Below, piece by piece: positions 8,063 through 19,709 of a DNA stretch of 64,000 nucleotides. A program made the translations under genes and the position numbers. Origin of the DNA: Marinomonas profundi (GTDB taxonomy: Bacteria; Pseudomonadota; Gammaproteobacteria; Pseudomonadales; Marinomonadaceae); assembly GCF_020694005.1 (NCBI RefSeq), contig NZ_CP073013.1, forward strand, positions 620,001-684,000, read 5' to 3'. The notes under the pieces were generated by a model. It ran no database searches. It saw only the letters and a program-made list of their open reading frames with translations, and had not been told where the DNA came from. Positions within the stretch are counted from its first letter, which is position 1. Each line of letters opens with the position of its first letter.

Positions 8063-10299
8063 TTGATCACTTCAAATTTCAGTTCGTCGCTCTTCTCATT
8101 CAACGTCACTTTGACATGACCACCGTCGTGCAGATCGCCAAACAAGATCTGATCGGCCAGTGATTTCTTCAAATGCTCCTGAATGACTCGTGCCATCGGC
8201 CGCGCGCCCATTTGGCGGTCGTAGCCTTTGTTGGCTAACCAACCTCTGGCGGTGTCTGAGACTTCCAACAAGACGCCTTTCGGATCCAGCTGAGCCTGCA
8301 GTTCTACCAAGAACTTATCCACCACGTTAAAGATGATGCGTTCATCCAGTTGCTGGAACTGAATCACCGCATCTAGGCGGTTTCTAAACTCTGGGGTGAA
8401 AGTGCGATTAATCACTTCAATACCGTCAGTAGAGTTATCTTGGCTAGAGAAGCCAATAGAACGACGCGCTAGTTCTTCTGCTCCGGCGTTTGACGTCATC
8501 ACTAGGATCACATTACGGAAATCTGCTTTGCGGCCATTGTTGTCTGTCAAAGTACCGTGGTCCATTACCTGCAAAAGCAGATTAAAAACTTCTGGATGGG
8601 CTTTTTCGATTTCATCCAGCAACACCACACTGTGTGGATTTTTCGTCACGGCTTCGGTCAATAAACCACCTTGATCAAACCCAACATAACCCGGCGGCGC
8701 ACCGATCAAACGAGACACTGCATGACGCTCCATGTATTCCGACATATCAAAACGAATCAGCTCAAGCCCAAGCTGCTTAGCAAGCTGCTTGGTCACTTCG
8801 GTTTTACCCACGCCCGTTGGTCCCGCCATCAAGAAAGAACCAATCGGTTTTTGCTCTGCTTTAAGACCTGCACGAGACAATTTGATCGCCGAAGACAAAG
8901 AATCAATGGCTTTATCTTGCCCGAACACCACCATTTTCAAGTTACGCTCTAGGTTAGACAAAACCTGTCTGTCATCAGAGTTAACCGCTCTAACCGGGAC
9001 TCTAGCAATTTTTGAAACGATATCTTCAATATCAGCAACGGTAATCACCGCCTTGCGTTTATCTTCTGGCTGCAGACGCTGATAAGCCCCCGCTTCATCC
9101 ACCACATCAATCGCTTTGTCGGGCATATGACGATCTGTCACATAGCGCTGGGCAAGCTCTGCTGCAGCCAATAAAGCGGGCTCTTCGTATTTCACTTTAT
9201 GATGCTCTTCGAACGCACCAATAATGCCTTTCAAAATTTGATAGGTGTCATCCACACTGGGTTCGTTCACATCAATTTTCTGAAAGCGACGGGCCAAGGC
9301 GTGGTCTTTTTCAAACACACCACGAAATTCTTGGAAGGTCGTTGAGCCAATGCAGCGCAAGCCGCCCGAACTCAATACAGGTTTAAGCAAGTTGGAGGCA
9401 TCCATCACCCCACCCGATGCCGCACCTGCTCCAATGATGGTGTGAATTTCATCAATAAACAGAATAGCGTTAGGCAGTTTTTTCAAATCTCCCAACAGCT
9501 GTTTTAGACGCTTTTCAAAGTCGCCACGGTATTTTGTACCCGCTAATAAAGCCCCCAAATCCAACGAATACACCACGCCATCGGCAATCACATCGGGCAC
9601 TTGGCCGTCTACAATGCGTTTGGCCAGACCTTCTGCAATCGCGGTTTTACCGACACCAGATTCACCAACGAGCAAGGGGTTGTTTTTACGACGTCGAGAC
9701 AGCGTTTGGATGACGCGTTCTACTTCGTATTCACGACCAATGAGTTTGTCTATTTTGCCCGCTTTCGCTTCTTCGTTAAGGTTAGTGGCAAATTTTTGCA
9801 AGGGCGCCGCGCTGCTATCGTCGGCCTCTTCTTCATGATCTGCATCGTGTGAAGAGGAATCCCCCTGTTTGGCAATACCATGAGCCACATAATTAACCAC
9901 ATCAATGCGTGCCACGCCGTGACGCTTTAATAAATAAACCGTTTGGCTTTCTTGCTCACTAAAAATGGCCACCAACACATTGGCACCCGTTACTTCACGC
10001 TTACCAGACGATTGCACGTGAAAAACAGCACGTTGCAACACACGCTGAAAACCCAGCGTTGGCTGAACTTCGCGTTCATCATCATTTTCGGGAATAAGCG
10101 GTGTTGTGCTGTCAACAAATTCCTCAAGCTCACGGCTTAAGACGTCTAAATTCACACCACATGCTTCCAAGACGCTTGAAGCAGCGCCGTTATCAATAAG
10201 AGCGAGTAATAAATGCTCTACCGTCATGAATTCATGGCGCTTGTCGCGCGCCGCTTTAAAAGCCGCATTCAGGGTTTGTTCTAGTTCTTTATCTAACAT
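8044..10299 (-). CDS. clpA: ATP-dependent Clp protease ATP-binding subunit ClpA
   Basis: ClpA is the hexameric AAA+ unfoldase that feeds N-degron and other substrates to ClpP. The 751 residues hold the double Clp-N domain (1-145, MLDKELEQTLNAAF), an acidic linker, AAA-1 with Walker A GESGVGKT near 209-217 and FIDEIHTIIGAGAASGG, and AAA-2 with GPTGVGKTE near 489-497. IGL/IGF-type ClpP-contact residues (RSIGFSS) follow the second module. The ATG at 10299 has AGGGAA upstream and matches the family start; the longer frame to 10344 overlaps clpS needlessly. It follows clpS by 20 bases in the same operon. Confidence 0.97.
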   Translation of the reverse strand: MLDKELEQTLNAAFKAARDKRHEFMTVEHLLLALIDNGAASSVLEACGVNLDVLSRELEEFVDSTTPLIPENDDEREVQPTLGFQRVLQRAVFHVQSSGKREVTGANVLVAIFSEQESQTVYLLKRHGVARIDVVNYVAHGIAKQGDSSSHDADHEEEADDSSAAPLQKFATNLNEEAKAGKIDKLIGREYEVERVIQTLSRRRKNNPLLVGESGVGKTAIAEGLAKRIVDGQVPDVIADGVVYSLDLGALLAGTKYRGDFEKRLKQLLGDLKKLPNAILFIDEIHTIIGAGAASGGVMDASNLLKPVLSSGGLRCIGSTTFQEFRGVFEKDHALARRFQKIDVNEPSVDDTYQILKGIIGAFEEHHKVKYEEPALLAAAELAQRYVTDRHMPDKAIDVVDEAGAYQRLQPEDKRKAVITVADIEDIVSKIARVPVRAVNSDDRQVLSNLERNLKMVVFGQDKAIDSLSSAIKLSRAGLKAEQKPIGSFLMAGPTGVGKTEVTKQLAKQLGLELIRFDMSEYMERHAVSRLIGAPPGYVGFDQGGLLTEAVTKNPHSVVLLDEIEKAHPEVFNLLLQVMDHGTLTDNNGRKADFRNVILVMTSNAGAEELARRSIGFSSQDNSTDGIEVINRTFTPEFRNRLDAVIQFQQLDERIIFNVVDKFLVELQAQLDPKGVLLEVSDTARGWLANKGYDRQMGARPMARVIQEHLKKSLADQILFGDLHDGGHVKVTLNEKSDELKFEVIKEEVVH

Positions 10300-10319
10300 T
10301 GCTATTCCCTCACTCTGAA

Positions 10320-10667
10320 TCAATCGACCCTTTGTAGGTCGCACATTAAGGGGTGCTCATTTTGTTCCACGAACTGTTGTACCATTGCCACTTTGGTTTC
10401 AGCAATATCAAAAGGATAAACACCGCACACACCTTTCCCTTTCATATGTACTTCTAACATTACCTGATTTGCCTTCTCCCCATCCATATAAAAAAAGCGC
10501 TGTAACACAAATACGACAAAATCCATTGGCGTATAATCATCATTAAACAACACCACCTGGTACATGGATGGCGGCTTTAATTCGGTTTCTTCTGGCGCAA
10601 TCGCGATACTGGTGTGACCGTGCTGCTCATCTTCTGATACTAGTCTAATTTGTTGATTTACAATCAT
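10320..10667 (-). CDS. clpS: ATP-dependent Clp protease adaptor ClpS
   Basis: ClpS recognises N-degron residues and docks on the ClpA N domain. The 115 residues carry an unstructured N-terminal arm followed by the conserved core: [21 protein letters not shown] with the NDDYTP signature, [24 protein letters not shown], and a C-terminal HPLMCDLQ. It is cotranscribed with clpA 20 bases downstream. With aat nearby, the tagging enzyme, adaptor and unfoldase of the Leu/N-degron pathway are clustered within 4 kb. Confidence 0.96.
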   Translation of the reverse strand: MIVNQQIRLVSEDEQHGHTSIAIAPEETELKPPSMYQVVLFNDDYTPMDFVVFVLQRFFYMDGEKANQVMLEVHMKGKGVCGVYPFDIAETKVAMVQQFVEQNEHPLMCDLQRVD

Positions 10668-10968
10668 CCCATGCCTCTGAGGCTACAATTTTTACGCAAT
10701 TCACCAAGCCTTGGCTCATTACTGTTACGTTATACGATTCGTTTTGGATTAAAGATTACCACTTGAGTTTTACAAATCCCAAAAGGGCTTCTACGCTTTT
10801 ATTGGGGCAACTAAATGTGCAATCAATGTTTATCGGTAAAATTTTAGCATTGATTCACCACAAACAAATTGCACCTATTTAGCAATCTACGCGATTCAAC
10901 TTCTATTTTAAATGTACCTGAGGCAATTTTAACAATAGCCAAAGGATTGAGTGGATAAGGAGTAACTC
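10668..10968. promoter_or_regulatory. Divergent clpS / cspD intergenic region with nested inverted repeats
   Basis: This 301-base region must hold promoters for both directions. AATCAATG (10821-10828) pairs with CATTGATT (10848-10855), and an outer GTGCAAT (10817-10823) with ATTGCAC (10868-10874), so a structured cspD leader or an operator is possible. I cannot place a promoter with confidence. Confidence 0.4.
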
Positions 10969-11223
10969 ATGCATCAAGGGTCAGTGAAGTGGTTTAACAA
11001 TGCAAAAGGCTATGGTTTTATTGTTTCAGAGGAGTTTAATGAAGATTTGTTTATTCACTATTCTGCCATTAATGTCGAAGGCTACAAAACCCTCAAAGCA
11101 GGCCAGACAGTCACCTTCGATGTAGAGCCTGGAGAAAGAGGACTGCACGCCATAGAGATTAACCCCATTGCCACCCCCCAAAAGGATGCTCTCAAAAGCG
11201 ACCAAGACACCCAAACAGCATAA
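10969..11223 (+). CDS. cspD: Cold-shock domain protein, CspD type
   Basis: An 84-residue single cold-shock domain that binds single-stranded nucleic acid. It contains RNP1-like KGYGFIV and RNP2-like LFIHYSAI; RNP2 in this family is normally close to DIFVHFSAI, so Leu and Tyr are small departures. In E. coli CspD is a stationary-phase inhibitor of replication; that role is by analogy and gene position, since cspD is divergent from clpS-clpA in both lineages. AAGGAG lies 6 bases before the ATG, and a terminator follows. Confidence 0.9.
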   Translation: MHQGSVKWFNNAKGYGFIVSEEFNEDLFIHYSAINVEGYKTLKAGQTVTFDVEPGERGLHAIEINPIATPQKDALKSDQDTQTA

Positions 11224-11260
11224 GCTAAAACGTCATCGCTATCCTAAAACGAATTTGTTA

Positions 11261-11298
11261 TCTTACTCCTTTTGATGAGGAGTAAGAGTTTCTTTTGG
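11261..11298 (+). terminator. Terminator after cspD
   Basis: TCTTACTCC (11261-11269) pairs with GGAGTAAGA (11279-11287) around a 9-base loop, followed by a T-rich tail (GTTTCTTTT). Confidence 0.75.
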
Positions 11299-11344
11299 CT
11301 CTGCTGCTTCCTTTTTAACCTCACTCTAATCTGTTATAAAACCC

Positions 11345-12055
11345 ATGCCTTCTAACTTAATAGTATTTAATAAACCGTTTCGCGTACTGAGCCAATTCTC
11401 TGCGGAAGGCGATAAAACCACGCTTGCCCACTACATTGACGCAGCCGATTTTTACCCTGCAGGGCGGTTAGACTTTGATTCTGAGGGACTCTTGCTGCTC
11501 ACCAATCAAGGCGCGTTACAGCACATCATCGCTTCACCCGACTTTAAACTCCCCAAGACTTACTGGGTTCAGGTTGAAGGCGACATTTCAGACGCGGCGT
11601 TGGAAAAACTCAGACAAGGCGTTGAGTTAAAAGACGGCCTGACCAAACCCGCCCAAGCGGAGCGCATGACGAAACCAGACGTATGGGAAAGATCACCACC
11701 GGTGCGTTATCGGGAAGCCATTCCCACCAGCTGGCTATCGTTGCAAATCCGCGAAGGCAAAAATCGTCAAGTTCGTCGTATGACGGCCGCGGTTGGCTTT
11801 CCTACCCTTAGATTGATTCGCTATGCCATCGGCCCTTACACCCTAGACAATACACCTGTAGGACAATGGCACCACATAGAACCAACCGACCAATTACAAC
11901 AAGAGGTTACCCAGTTTGAACAACAAAGAAAGAGCAAGACTGCCTCACCTCACCGTCGCCGCACTGGTCAAAAAAGACCACCATTTTCTGATGATAAAAG
12001 AGTGGCAGGACGGAATACTGGTGCTCAACCAACCAGCCGGCCACGTCGAAAATAA
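11345..12055 (+). CDS. rluE: 23S rRNA pseudouridine synthase RluE
   Basis: RluE makes pseudouridine 2457 in 23S rRNA. The 236-residue protein opens with LIVFNKPFRVLSQF and has the RsuA/RluE catalytic motif PAGRLDFDSEGLLLLTN, in which the Asp of GRLD is the nucleophile, then KTYWVQVEGD and REGKNRQVRRMTAAVGFPTLRLIR. The recognisable domain ends near residue 195. The last 42 residues are a basic Arg/Lys/Ser/Pro tail encoded wholly within a 140-base out-of-frame overlap with nudJ; E. coli RluE (217) lacks such a tail. The ribosome site before the ATG is weak. The order rluE-nudJ-mnmA-hflD matches E. coli. Confidence 0.92.
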   Translation: MPSNLIVFNKPFRVLSQFSAEGDKTTLAHYIDAADFYPAGRLDFDSEGLLLLTNQGALQHIIASPDFKLPKTYWVQVEGDISDAALEKLRQGVELKDGLTKPAQAERMTKPDVWERSPPVRYREAIPTSWLSLQIREGKNRQVRRMTAAVGFPTLRLIRYAIGPYTLDNTPVGQWHHIEPTDQLQQEVTQFEQQRKSKTASPHRRRTGQKRPPFSDDKRVAGRNTGAQPTSRPRRK

Positions 12056-12395
12056 TGAAAGCGTCATAGACGCCGTGATTCGAGAAACCAAAGAAGAAGC
12101 GGGCTGGATAGTAAACCCCATTGGCGTATTGGGTCTGTATGCTTTCACACCGTTTGACGGTGCCGACACTTACCATAGACTGTGTTTTTTATGCGAGGCC
12201 GTCAGTGAAACCCAAGAGCCACTTGATACGGACATAGTGTCTCGTCATTGGCTCAGCTATGAAGAAATAATGGCACTGCCTCATCGCAGCCCGTTAATTA
12301 AAACCTGCATTGAAGATTCATTTAATAACCCCATTATGCCTTTAAGCTTTTTATCCGATCAGTTTCTTCGGCCTACGCCGACACCAAGAAAGTGA
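11916..12395 (+). CDS. nudJ: NUDIX hydrolase NudJ (HMP-PP / nucleoside phosphatase)
   Basis: NudJ in E. coli hydrolyses thiamin-precursor and nucleoside di/triphosphates. The Nudix box is complete: G-H-V-E-N-N-E then RETKEEAG, fitting Gx5Ex7REUxEExGU. The domain begins with HLTVAALV, so the start must be upstream of it; the only in-frame candidates are TTG at 11916 or a non-standard CTG. This places the start 140 bases inside rluE. The 159-residue product ends with a short Pro-rich tail. Position between rluE and mnmA is conserved and supports the symbol. Confidence 0.88.
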   Translation: MNNKERARLPHLTVAALVKKDHHFLMIKEWQDGILVLNQPAGHVENNESVIDAVIRETKEEAGWIVNPIGVLGLYAFTPFDGADTYHRLCFLCEAVSETQEPLDTDIVSRHWLSYEEIMALPHRSPLIKTCIEDSFNNPIMPLSFLSDQFLRPTPTPRK

Positions 12396-12427
12396 TACAA
12401 TAACCAATATTACATTCATCTGAGGCC

Positions 12428-13594
12428 ATGCCTCTTCGCTTTACTAAAATGACAGTCGAGAAACCACAGCACATGAAAGAAAGCCCTATTGCGAACACCG
12501 CAAACAGCTCAAAAAAAGTCATTGTCGGCATGTCCGGTGGTGTCGATTCCTCTGTCTCTGCGCTTATTTTAATGCAACAGGGTTATCAGGTTGAAGGTCT
12601 GTTCATGAAGAACTGGGACGAAGACGATGGCACTGAATATTGCACCGCCAAAGATGACCTAGCCGATGCGCAAGCCGTATCCGATAAGCTGGGCATTAAA
12701 CTGCACACCGCTAACTTCGCGGCAGAATACTGGGACAATGTTTTTGAACATTTTCTTGCCGAATACAAAGCGGGCCGTACACCAAATCCTGACATTTTGT
12801 GCAATAAAGAAATCAAATTTAAAGCCTTTTTAGAATACGCTTTGGCACTCAACGCAGACTACATTGCCACAGGCCACTATGTCCGTCGTGGAGAAAAAGA
12901 CGGTGAACCCTTGCTATTGAAAGGCTTAGATGGCAACAAAGACCAAAGCTATTTTCTCTACGCGGTCGGCAAAGACGAAATCGCCAAAACCCTCTTCCCT
13001 GTCGGTGAACTGGAAAAACCAGAAGTACGTCGCTTAGCCGAGGAGTTTGGCTTGGTCACGCACAACAAAAAAGACAGCACGGGAATTTGCTTCATCGGTG
13101 AGCGCCGCTTCAAAGACTTCTTAGAACAATATTTACCCGCCCAGCCTGGCGATATCGAAACCCTTGAAGGCGATAAAATTGGCCGTCACCATGGTTTGAT
13201 GTATCACACTATTGGCCAACGCCAAGGCTTGGGCATTGGCGGCTTAGCCAATTATTCTGATGATGCATGGTATGTGGTGGAAAAAAACCTCGGGCGCAAT
13301 GTATTAGTCGTTACCCAAGGTGGCCAGCATGAATCCTTGTTTAAAACACACTTGATTGCTGACAATTTCGATTGGGTAGCAAGAAAAAAACCAGCTTTCC
13401 CACTGACTTGCAAAGCCAAATGCCGTTACCGCCAACCAGACCAAGATTGCACCATCACAGAGCTTGCTGATGGCCGAGTCGAAGTCTCCTTTGTAGAACC
13501 ACAACGCGCCATCACACCAGGACAATCTGTGGTGTTTTACCTAGGCGATATCTGCTTAGGCGGCGGCATCATCAATCTTGCTTTTAACCAATAA
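12428..13594 (+). CDS. mnmA: tRNA-specific 2-thiouridylase MnmA
   Basis: MnmA thiolates U34 of tRNA Lys, Glu and Gln using sulphur relayed from IscS/Tus proteins. The PP-loop [12 protein letters not shown] lies near residues 34-45; the two catalytic cysteines are in [10 protein letters not shown] (about 124) and GICFIGE (about 220). The rest aligns end to end with E. coli MnmA. The start is uncertain: ATG 12428 has GAGG only 2 bases away, ATG 12473 (MKESPIAN) gives a length closer to the family, and neither has an ideal ribosome site. Part of the rluE-nudJ-mnmA-hflD run. Confidence 0.95.
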   Translation: MPLRFTKMTVEKPQHMKESPIANTANSSKKVIVGMSGGVDSSVSALILMQQGYQVEGLFMKNWDEDDGTEYCTAKDDLADAQAVSDKLGIKLHTANFAAEYWDNVFEHFLAEYKAGRTPNPDILCNKEIKFKAFLEYALALNADYIATGHYVRRGEKDGEPLLLKGLDGNKDQSYFLYAVGKDEIAKTLFPVGELEKPEVRRLAEEFGLVTHNKKDSTGICFIGERRFKDFLEQYLPAQPGDIETLEGDKIGRHHGLMYHTIGQRQGLGIGGLANYSDDAWYVVEKNLGRNVLVVTQGGQHESLFKTHLIADNFDWVARKKPAFPLTCKAKCRYRQPDQDCTITELADGRVEVSFVEPQRAITPGQSVVFYLGDICLGGGIINLAFNQ

Positions 13595-13636
13595 TGTTAG
13601 CTTGCTTGTAACCTATCAATTAAGAGAGTGCAAAAC

Positions 13637-14266
13637 GTGAGTAGTAGAGAAAAAGAGCAAACTATCGCCTTATCCGCGATATTCCAAGCGGCGGAACTGG
13701 TCTCCATCTTAGCCAAAACAGGGCAAGTGGATAACACCAAACTACAGCCCTTACTGGATAGCCTATTAATGGTTAACGCCACCTCTACAGAAGACATTTA
13801 CGGCGGCCAATGGGATTACGCCAGCCACCTTGCATTAGGCAGAAAAATTTGCCGACAAGCCTTGGGCAAAGAGCGCAGCAGCGTCAACCCAGACACACTT
13901 AGATATGCCTTGAGCTTAATTCACCTGGAAAATAAGCTATCAAAAGCACCGGAGATGCTGTCGTCTATTGGTCAAAAAATCGCCCAGATAGAACAAAAGA
14001 AAGCCCATTACGACAGCGTCTTGCATGAAAACATGCTGGCCTCCATTTCAGGCATGTATCAAGACACCCTGAGCAAATTACCCTTTCGCATTCAAGTGCG
14101 TGGCGACAGCCGCTTTTTACAGCAACCACAAGTTGCCAACCAAGTGCGAGCCATCCTCATGGCCGGTATCCGCGCCGCCATGTTATGGCGACAACTCGGC
14201 GGCAAACGCTGGCATTTAATCTTTAAACGCAAAGCCTTATTAAACGCCCTAGAAGCGCGAAATTAA
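13637..14266 (+). CDS. hflD: High frequency lysogenisation protein HflD homolog
   Basis: HflD is a membrane-peripheral helical protein that binds lambda CII in E. coli; its own cellular role is not settled. The 209 residues begin MSSREKEQTIALSAIFQAAELV and end FKRKALLNALEARN, with FRIQVRGDSRFLQQP and RAAMLWRQLGGKRW typical of the family (E. coli 213 residues). I use the GTG at 13637 with GAGAG 9 bases upstream, rather than the GTG at 13628, which sits on that site. It follows mnmA by 42 bases, as in most gammaproteobacteria. Confidence 0.93.
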   Translation: MSSREKEQTIALSAIFQAAELVSILAKTGQVDNTKLQPLLDSLLMVNATSTEDIYGGQWDYASHLALGRKICRQALGKERSSVNPDTLRYALSLIHLENKLSKAPEMLSSIGQKIAQIEQKKAHYDSVLHENMLASISGMYQDTLSKLPFRIQVRGDSRFLQQPQVANQVRAILMAGIRAAMLWRQLGGKRWHLIFKRKALLNALEARN

Positions 14267-14295
14267 CTCTCACACAAAACGACAACGTAACTATT

Positions 14296-14324
14296 CCCTC
14301 CCCTTATGTCTTCCAAGGGGAGGG
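14296..14324. repeat. 10-bp GC-rich inverted repeat upstream of icd
   Basis: CCCTCCCCTT (14296-14305) pairs perfectly with AAGGGGAGGG (14315-14324). It is followed by CTAGGGTGGGG, not a T-run. The pattern resembles a widespread intergenic repeat type. It may end the hflD transcript weakly. Confidence 0.6.
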
Positions 14325-14554
14325 CTAGGGTGGGGTTATCGTTTTGTGACGTCGCGCCTACAGAGATAACTGAAATCAATTCTGAGTATATCTAACAGCC
14401 AATATCTATAAATTGTTTTTTTGCGTTATGATACGGCACAATTTTTTAAAACCTATGAACCTGTTTTCTGTTCAGAAAAGTTAAATAGGGAATGGCGGCG
14501 AAAAGTCATCTTCGATTCAAATAGGCAACTAGCCTGAAATGTTAGGGGAATTAC

Positions 14555-16777
14555 ATGTCAACGAAACAAACCATTTACTATACATTAACGGATGAGGCGC
14601 CAGCGTTAGCAACCGCTTCGTTACTGCCAATTTTTGGTGCTTTTGCAAAAGAAGCCGATATCGAGCTCAAGCTTACCGATATCTCTTTAGCAAGCCGTGT
14701 TATTTCTGCTTTTTCTGACCTTCTTCCTGCTGACAAGCAAGTAGAAGACGGCCTAAAGTTCCTCGGTGACCTTACTGCCAATCCAGAAGCAAACATTGTT
14801 AAACTGCCTAACATCAGTGCTTCCATGCCTCAGCTTTACGCCACAATTAAAGAATTAAACGCGGAAGGTTACGGTCTTCCTGAATACCCAGAAAACCCAC
14901 AAACAGACGCCGAAAAAGACATTCAAGCACGTTACTCTAAAGTATTGGGCAGCGCAGTAAACCCGGTGCTACGCCAAGGTAACTCTGACCGTCGTGCACC
15001 AGCTGCGGTGAAAGGCTTCGCTCGCAAAAACCCTCATTCAATGGGTAAATGGAGCAAAACCTCAACCTCTCACGTGGATCACATGCGTGGTGGCGATTTC
15101 TTCTCTTCTGAACAATCTCTCACTATGCAGGCCGCACAAACGGTTCGTTTAGAATTTGTAGGCAAAGACGGTTCTGTTGAAGTGAAAAAATCCCTGCCTC
15201 TTATTGCGGGTGAAATTCTAGACAGCATGAACATCAGCACCAAAAAACTTCGTGCTTTCTTTGAAGCCTCCTTACAAGAAGCCAAAGCCGACAACATCAT
15301 GTGGTCTGTGCATTTAAAAGCCACCATGATGAAAGTGTCTCACCCTATCGTATTTGGTCACGCGGTAACGGTATTCTACAAAGACGTATTTGAAAAATAC
15401 GGCGAGCTTTTTAAAGAAATCGGCGTGAACCCAAACAACGGTTTAGGCAGCGTTTACGACAAGATCCAAAGCTTGCCTGAAGCGAAACAAGCAGAAATCA
15501 AACAAGCCATTCAAGACGTATACAAAGTACGCCCTGAGCTTGCTATGGTAGATTCCGACAAAGGCATCACCAACCTACACGTACCAAGTGACGTGATCGT
15601 TGATGCGTCTATGCCAGCAATGATCCGTAACTCTGGTAAAATGTGGGGCCGTGACGGCAAAGCCTATGACGCTAAAGCCGTTATTCCAGACAGCACGTAC
15701 GCTCGTATCTACCAAGAAACCATTAATTTCTGCAAAACCAATGGTGCATTCGATCCTGTCACTATGGGCACCGTGCCAAACGTAGGTCTAATGGCGCAAA
15801 AAGCCGAAGAATACGGTTCTCACGACAAAACTTATGAAATAAAAGCCGATGGTGTCATGCGCGTTGTCGATGCAAACGGCAATGTCCTCATGCAACACAA
15901 TGTAGAAAAAGGTGACATCTGGCGCGCTTGCCAAACCAAAGACGCCGCCATCCGTGATTGGGTGAAACTTGGCGTAACGCGCGCTCGTCAATCTGACACG
16001 CCAGCAGTGTTCTGGTTAGACGAAGAACGTGCGCACGATAACGAGCTACGCAAAAAAGTAGAACGTTATCTAAAAGATCACGACACCAGCGGTCTAGACC
16101 TTCGCATCATGTCTTACAGCGAAGCCATCCGTTTCTCTATGGAACGCATTGTTCGTGGCAAAGACACAATTTCTGTAACAGGCAACATCCTTCGTGATTA
16201 CCTAACGGATTTGTTCCCAATCCTAGAATTGGGTACGTCTGCGAAAATGCTGTCTATCGTACCTATGCTACAAGGCGGTGGCATGTACGAAACGGGCGCA
16301 GGCGGTTCTGCTCCTAAGCACGTTCAACAGCTAATGGAAGAAAACTACCTGCGTTGGGACTCTCTAGGCGAATTCCTTGCTGTCGCGGTCTCTTTCGAAG
16401 AGCTTGGTATCAAGCACAATAATCAAAAAGCCAAAATCTTGGCCAAGTGCCTAGACAAAGCCACTGGCAAATTGCTAGACACCAACAAGTCTCCTTCTCG
16501 TAAAGTAGGCGAAATCGACAACCGTGGTAGCCATTTCTACCTAGCAATGTACTGGGCTCAAGAGCTGGCAGCGCAAACCGACAACGCTGAAATGGCGGCT
16601 AAATTTGCCCCATTGGCGAAACAGCTTGCTGAAAAAGAAGCGACCATTGTGGCAGAGCTAGCGGCGGTTCAAGGCAAAGCGGCTGGCCTAACGGGTTATT
16701 ACCACATTAACCTTGAAGAAGTGACTAAGATCATGCGTCCTAGCACTACCTTCAATAACGCTCTATCTTCTCTATAA
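14555..16777 (+). CDS. icd: Monomeric NADP-dependent isocitrate dehydrogenase (IDH-II)
   Basis: Oxidative decarboxylation of isocitrate to 2-oxoglutarate with NADP. The 740-residue length and sequence ([116 protein letters not shown]) identify the monomeric class, unrelated in size to the 416-residue dimeric enzyme of E. coli. AGGGGA precedes the ATG and a strong terminator follows, so it is a stand-alone unit between hflD and purB. Identification is secure. Confidence 0.97.
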   Translation: MSTKQTIYYTLTDEAPALATASLLPIFGAFAKEADIELKLTDISLASRVISAFSDLLPADKQVEDGLKFLGDLTANPEANIVKLPNISASMPQLYATIKELNAEGYGLPEYPENPQTDAEKDIQARYSKVLGSAVNPVLRQGNSDRRAPAAVKGFARKNPHSMGKWSKTSTSHVDHMRGGDFFSSEQSLTMQAAQTVRLEFVGKDGSVEVKKSLPLIAGEILDSMNISTKKLRAFFEASLQEAKADNIMWSVHLKATMMKVSHPIVFGHAVTVFYKDVFEKYGELFKEIGVNPNNGLGSVYDKIQSLPEAKQAEIKQAIQDVYKVRPELAMVDSDKGITNLHVPSDVIVDASMPAMIRNSGKMWGRDGKAYDAKAVIPDSTYARIYQETINFCKTNGAFDPVTMGTVPNVGLMAQKAEEYGSHDKTYEIKADGVMRVVDANGNVLMQHNVEKGDIWRACQTKDAAIRDWVKLGVTRARQSDTPAVFWLDEERAHDNELRKKVERYLKDHDTSGLDLRIMSYSEAIRFSMERIVRGKDTISVTGNILRDYLTDLFPILELGTSAKMLSIVPMLQGGGMYETGAGGSAPKHVQQLMEENYLRWDSLGEFLAVAVSFEELGIKHNNQKAKILAKCLDKATGKLLDTNKSPSRKVGEIDNRGSHFYLAMYWAQELAAQTDNAEMAAKFAPLAKQLAEKEATIVAELAAVQGKAAGLTGYYHINLEEVTKIMRPSTTFNNALSSL

Positions 16778-16821
16778 GACGCTAGACTGAAAGACAAACA
16801 CCTTGTCTTTCGAACAAAATC

Positions 16822-16856
16822 AAAGCCCCAAGTCAATTCAACTTGGGGCTTTTTCG
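16822..16856 (+). terminator. Terminator after icd
   Basis: AAAGCCCCAAGT (16822-16833) and ACTTGGGGCTTT (16841-16852) form a perfect 12-bp stem followed by T residues. Confidence 0.92.
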
Positions 16857-16936
16857 TTTTGTCGGAAAAATCACCCACAAAACAAAGCTAATCCCTGTCA
16901 TGCCATAGAAGTACACCCTCCTTTTACCTATAATAG

Positions 16937-18346
<1,410 letters not shown>

Positions 18347-18370
18347 GACTGATGCTTTAATAACCGTACT

Positions 18371-18399
18371 AAAAAGGGCCGATTTATCGGCTCTTTTTG
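18371..18399 (+). terminator. Terminator after purB
   Basis: AAAAAGGGCCGA and TCGGCTCTTTTT pair with one mismatch around TTTA, ending in a T-run. Confidence 0.85.
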
Positions 18400-18461
18400 C
18401 CTTTTGGCAGCGACTCTTTAGCAATATCACTACTTTCTTTGTTCTTTTTAATGAGCGACCT

Positions 18462-19679
18462 ATGACAGACCTAAACACGCCTTTAACCATTCTTGGTGGC
18501 ATGACAGCCCAAACCTTTATTGACGAATATTGGCAAAAAAAGCCTTTGCTAATTCGTGCTGGTCTGGTGAATTTCACCGTGCCGCTAGAAGCCGATGAGC
18601 TGGCTGGCATGGCCATGGAAGAAGAGATTGAATCCCGTATTGTCATTGAAAATGGACGCTCGCCATGGGAAATGCGCCAAGGCCCTTTTACCGAAGACAC
18701 CTTTGCCACCTTGCCTGAAAAAGAATGGACGTTATTGGTTCAAGCGGTTGATCACTGGGTACCCGAAATTCAAAACCTAAAAGAACAATTTGAATTTTTA
18801 CCAAGCTGGCGCCTAGATGATGTCATGGTCAGCTACGCGACAGAAGGCGGCAGCGTTGGCCCACATTACGACCAATACGATGTATTCTTAATACAAGTTG
18901 CTGGCAAACGCCGCTGGCAAGTCTTAGCGCCGGATGAATACCAAGACACTGCCATCCCCAATATTAAGCTACACATTTTAGACAACTTCCCAGTCAATCC
19001 AGACATGGATTGGGAATTAGAAGCCGGTGACATTTTGTATTTGCCGCCTAACTTTGCTCACAATGGCCGCGCCTTAGACGACGAGTGCATGACCTATTCC
19101 ATCGGTTTTCGTGCGCCCAGCATGCAAGATGTGCTAACCGGCATTCGTGATAAGTTGTGCGAAACCGACAACATAAAAGACCGCTTTGCGGCACCCGAAA
19201 CCGCTACTCGCCAACACAGCGCGCACATCAGTAAAGACGACATTCAATACTTACAAACCGAACTGGCTCGCCTTATTAATCAACCTGACCTACTTGCCCA
19301 GTGGTTAGGCGAAACCATGAGCGAAAGCAAATACCCCGAATACCTTGCACCGCTCAATCAAGAAGAACTAAACCACGCCTTTAGCAGCGCGACACAAGGC
19401 CAAACCTTTATTCGCCCTGGCGATGCACGTATTTGCTATTATGTTCAACAAAACACCAACCAACAAAGTGCTGAAAACAGCAGCAAGATTCGCGTCTTTT
19501 GTAACGGCGAACACCTACTTGTCGATGCAGAACTAACCGGCTTTGTAGAAGCCGTTTGTCATCAAGTTGAATTTGATTTTTCTGGGCTGGATTTGACCCA
19601 AAACACCGATCTAGAACCGCTCGTGCGCTTTCTTATTGGTCAGCAAGGGCTAATCGAATTGGTCGCGCCAGAAGAATAA
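18462..19679 (+). CDS. roxA: Ribosomal protein uL16 arginine hydroxylase (JmjC-like cupin), RoxA/YcfD
   Basis: RoxA is a Fe(II)/2-oxoglutarate oxygenase that hydroxylates an arginine of ribosomal protein uL16. The metal triad is visible: H-x-D in GPHYDQYD and a distal His in PPNFAHNG, within the JmjC fold (FLIQVAGKRRWQVL, LEAGDILYLPP). The domain is followed by a C-terminal dimerisation/winged-helix region. I start at ATG 18462 (MTDLNTPLTILGG), giving 405 residues; a longer frame from 18306 runs through the purB terminator and is rejected. E. coli YcfD is 373 residues. Close to purB, as in many relatives. Confidence 0.92.
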   Translation: MTDLNTPLTILGGMTAQTFIDEYWQKKPLLIRAGLVNFTVPLEADELAGMAMEEEIESRIVIENGRSPWEMRQGPFTEDTFATLPEKEWTLLVQAVDHWVPEIQNLKEQFEFLPSWRLDDVMVSYATEGGSVGPHYDQYDVFLIQVAGKRRWQVLAPDEYQDTAIPNIKLHILDNFPVNPDMDWELEAGDILYLPPNFAHNGRALDDECMTYSIGFRAPSMQDVLTGIRDKLCETDNIKDRFAAPETATRQHSAHISKDDIQYLQTELARLINQPDLLAQWLGETMSESKYPEYLAPLNQEELNHAFSSATQGQTFIRPGDARICYYVQQNTNQQSAENSSKIRVFCNGEHLLVDAELTGFVEAVCHQVEFDFSGLDLTQNTDLEPLVRFLIGQQGLIELVAPEE

Positions 19680-19709
19680 AAGGACGCAATATTAAGTAAG
19701 GTAATTCAC

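Noticed and set aside
14296..14340. GC-rich inverted repeat considered as a rho-independent terminator for hflD
   Set aside because: The stem is perfect but is followed by G-rich sequence rather than T residues; it fits a dispersed repeat type better.
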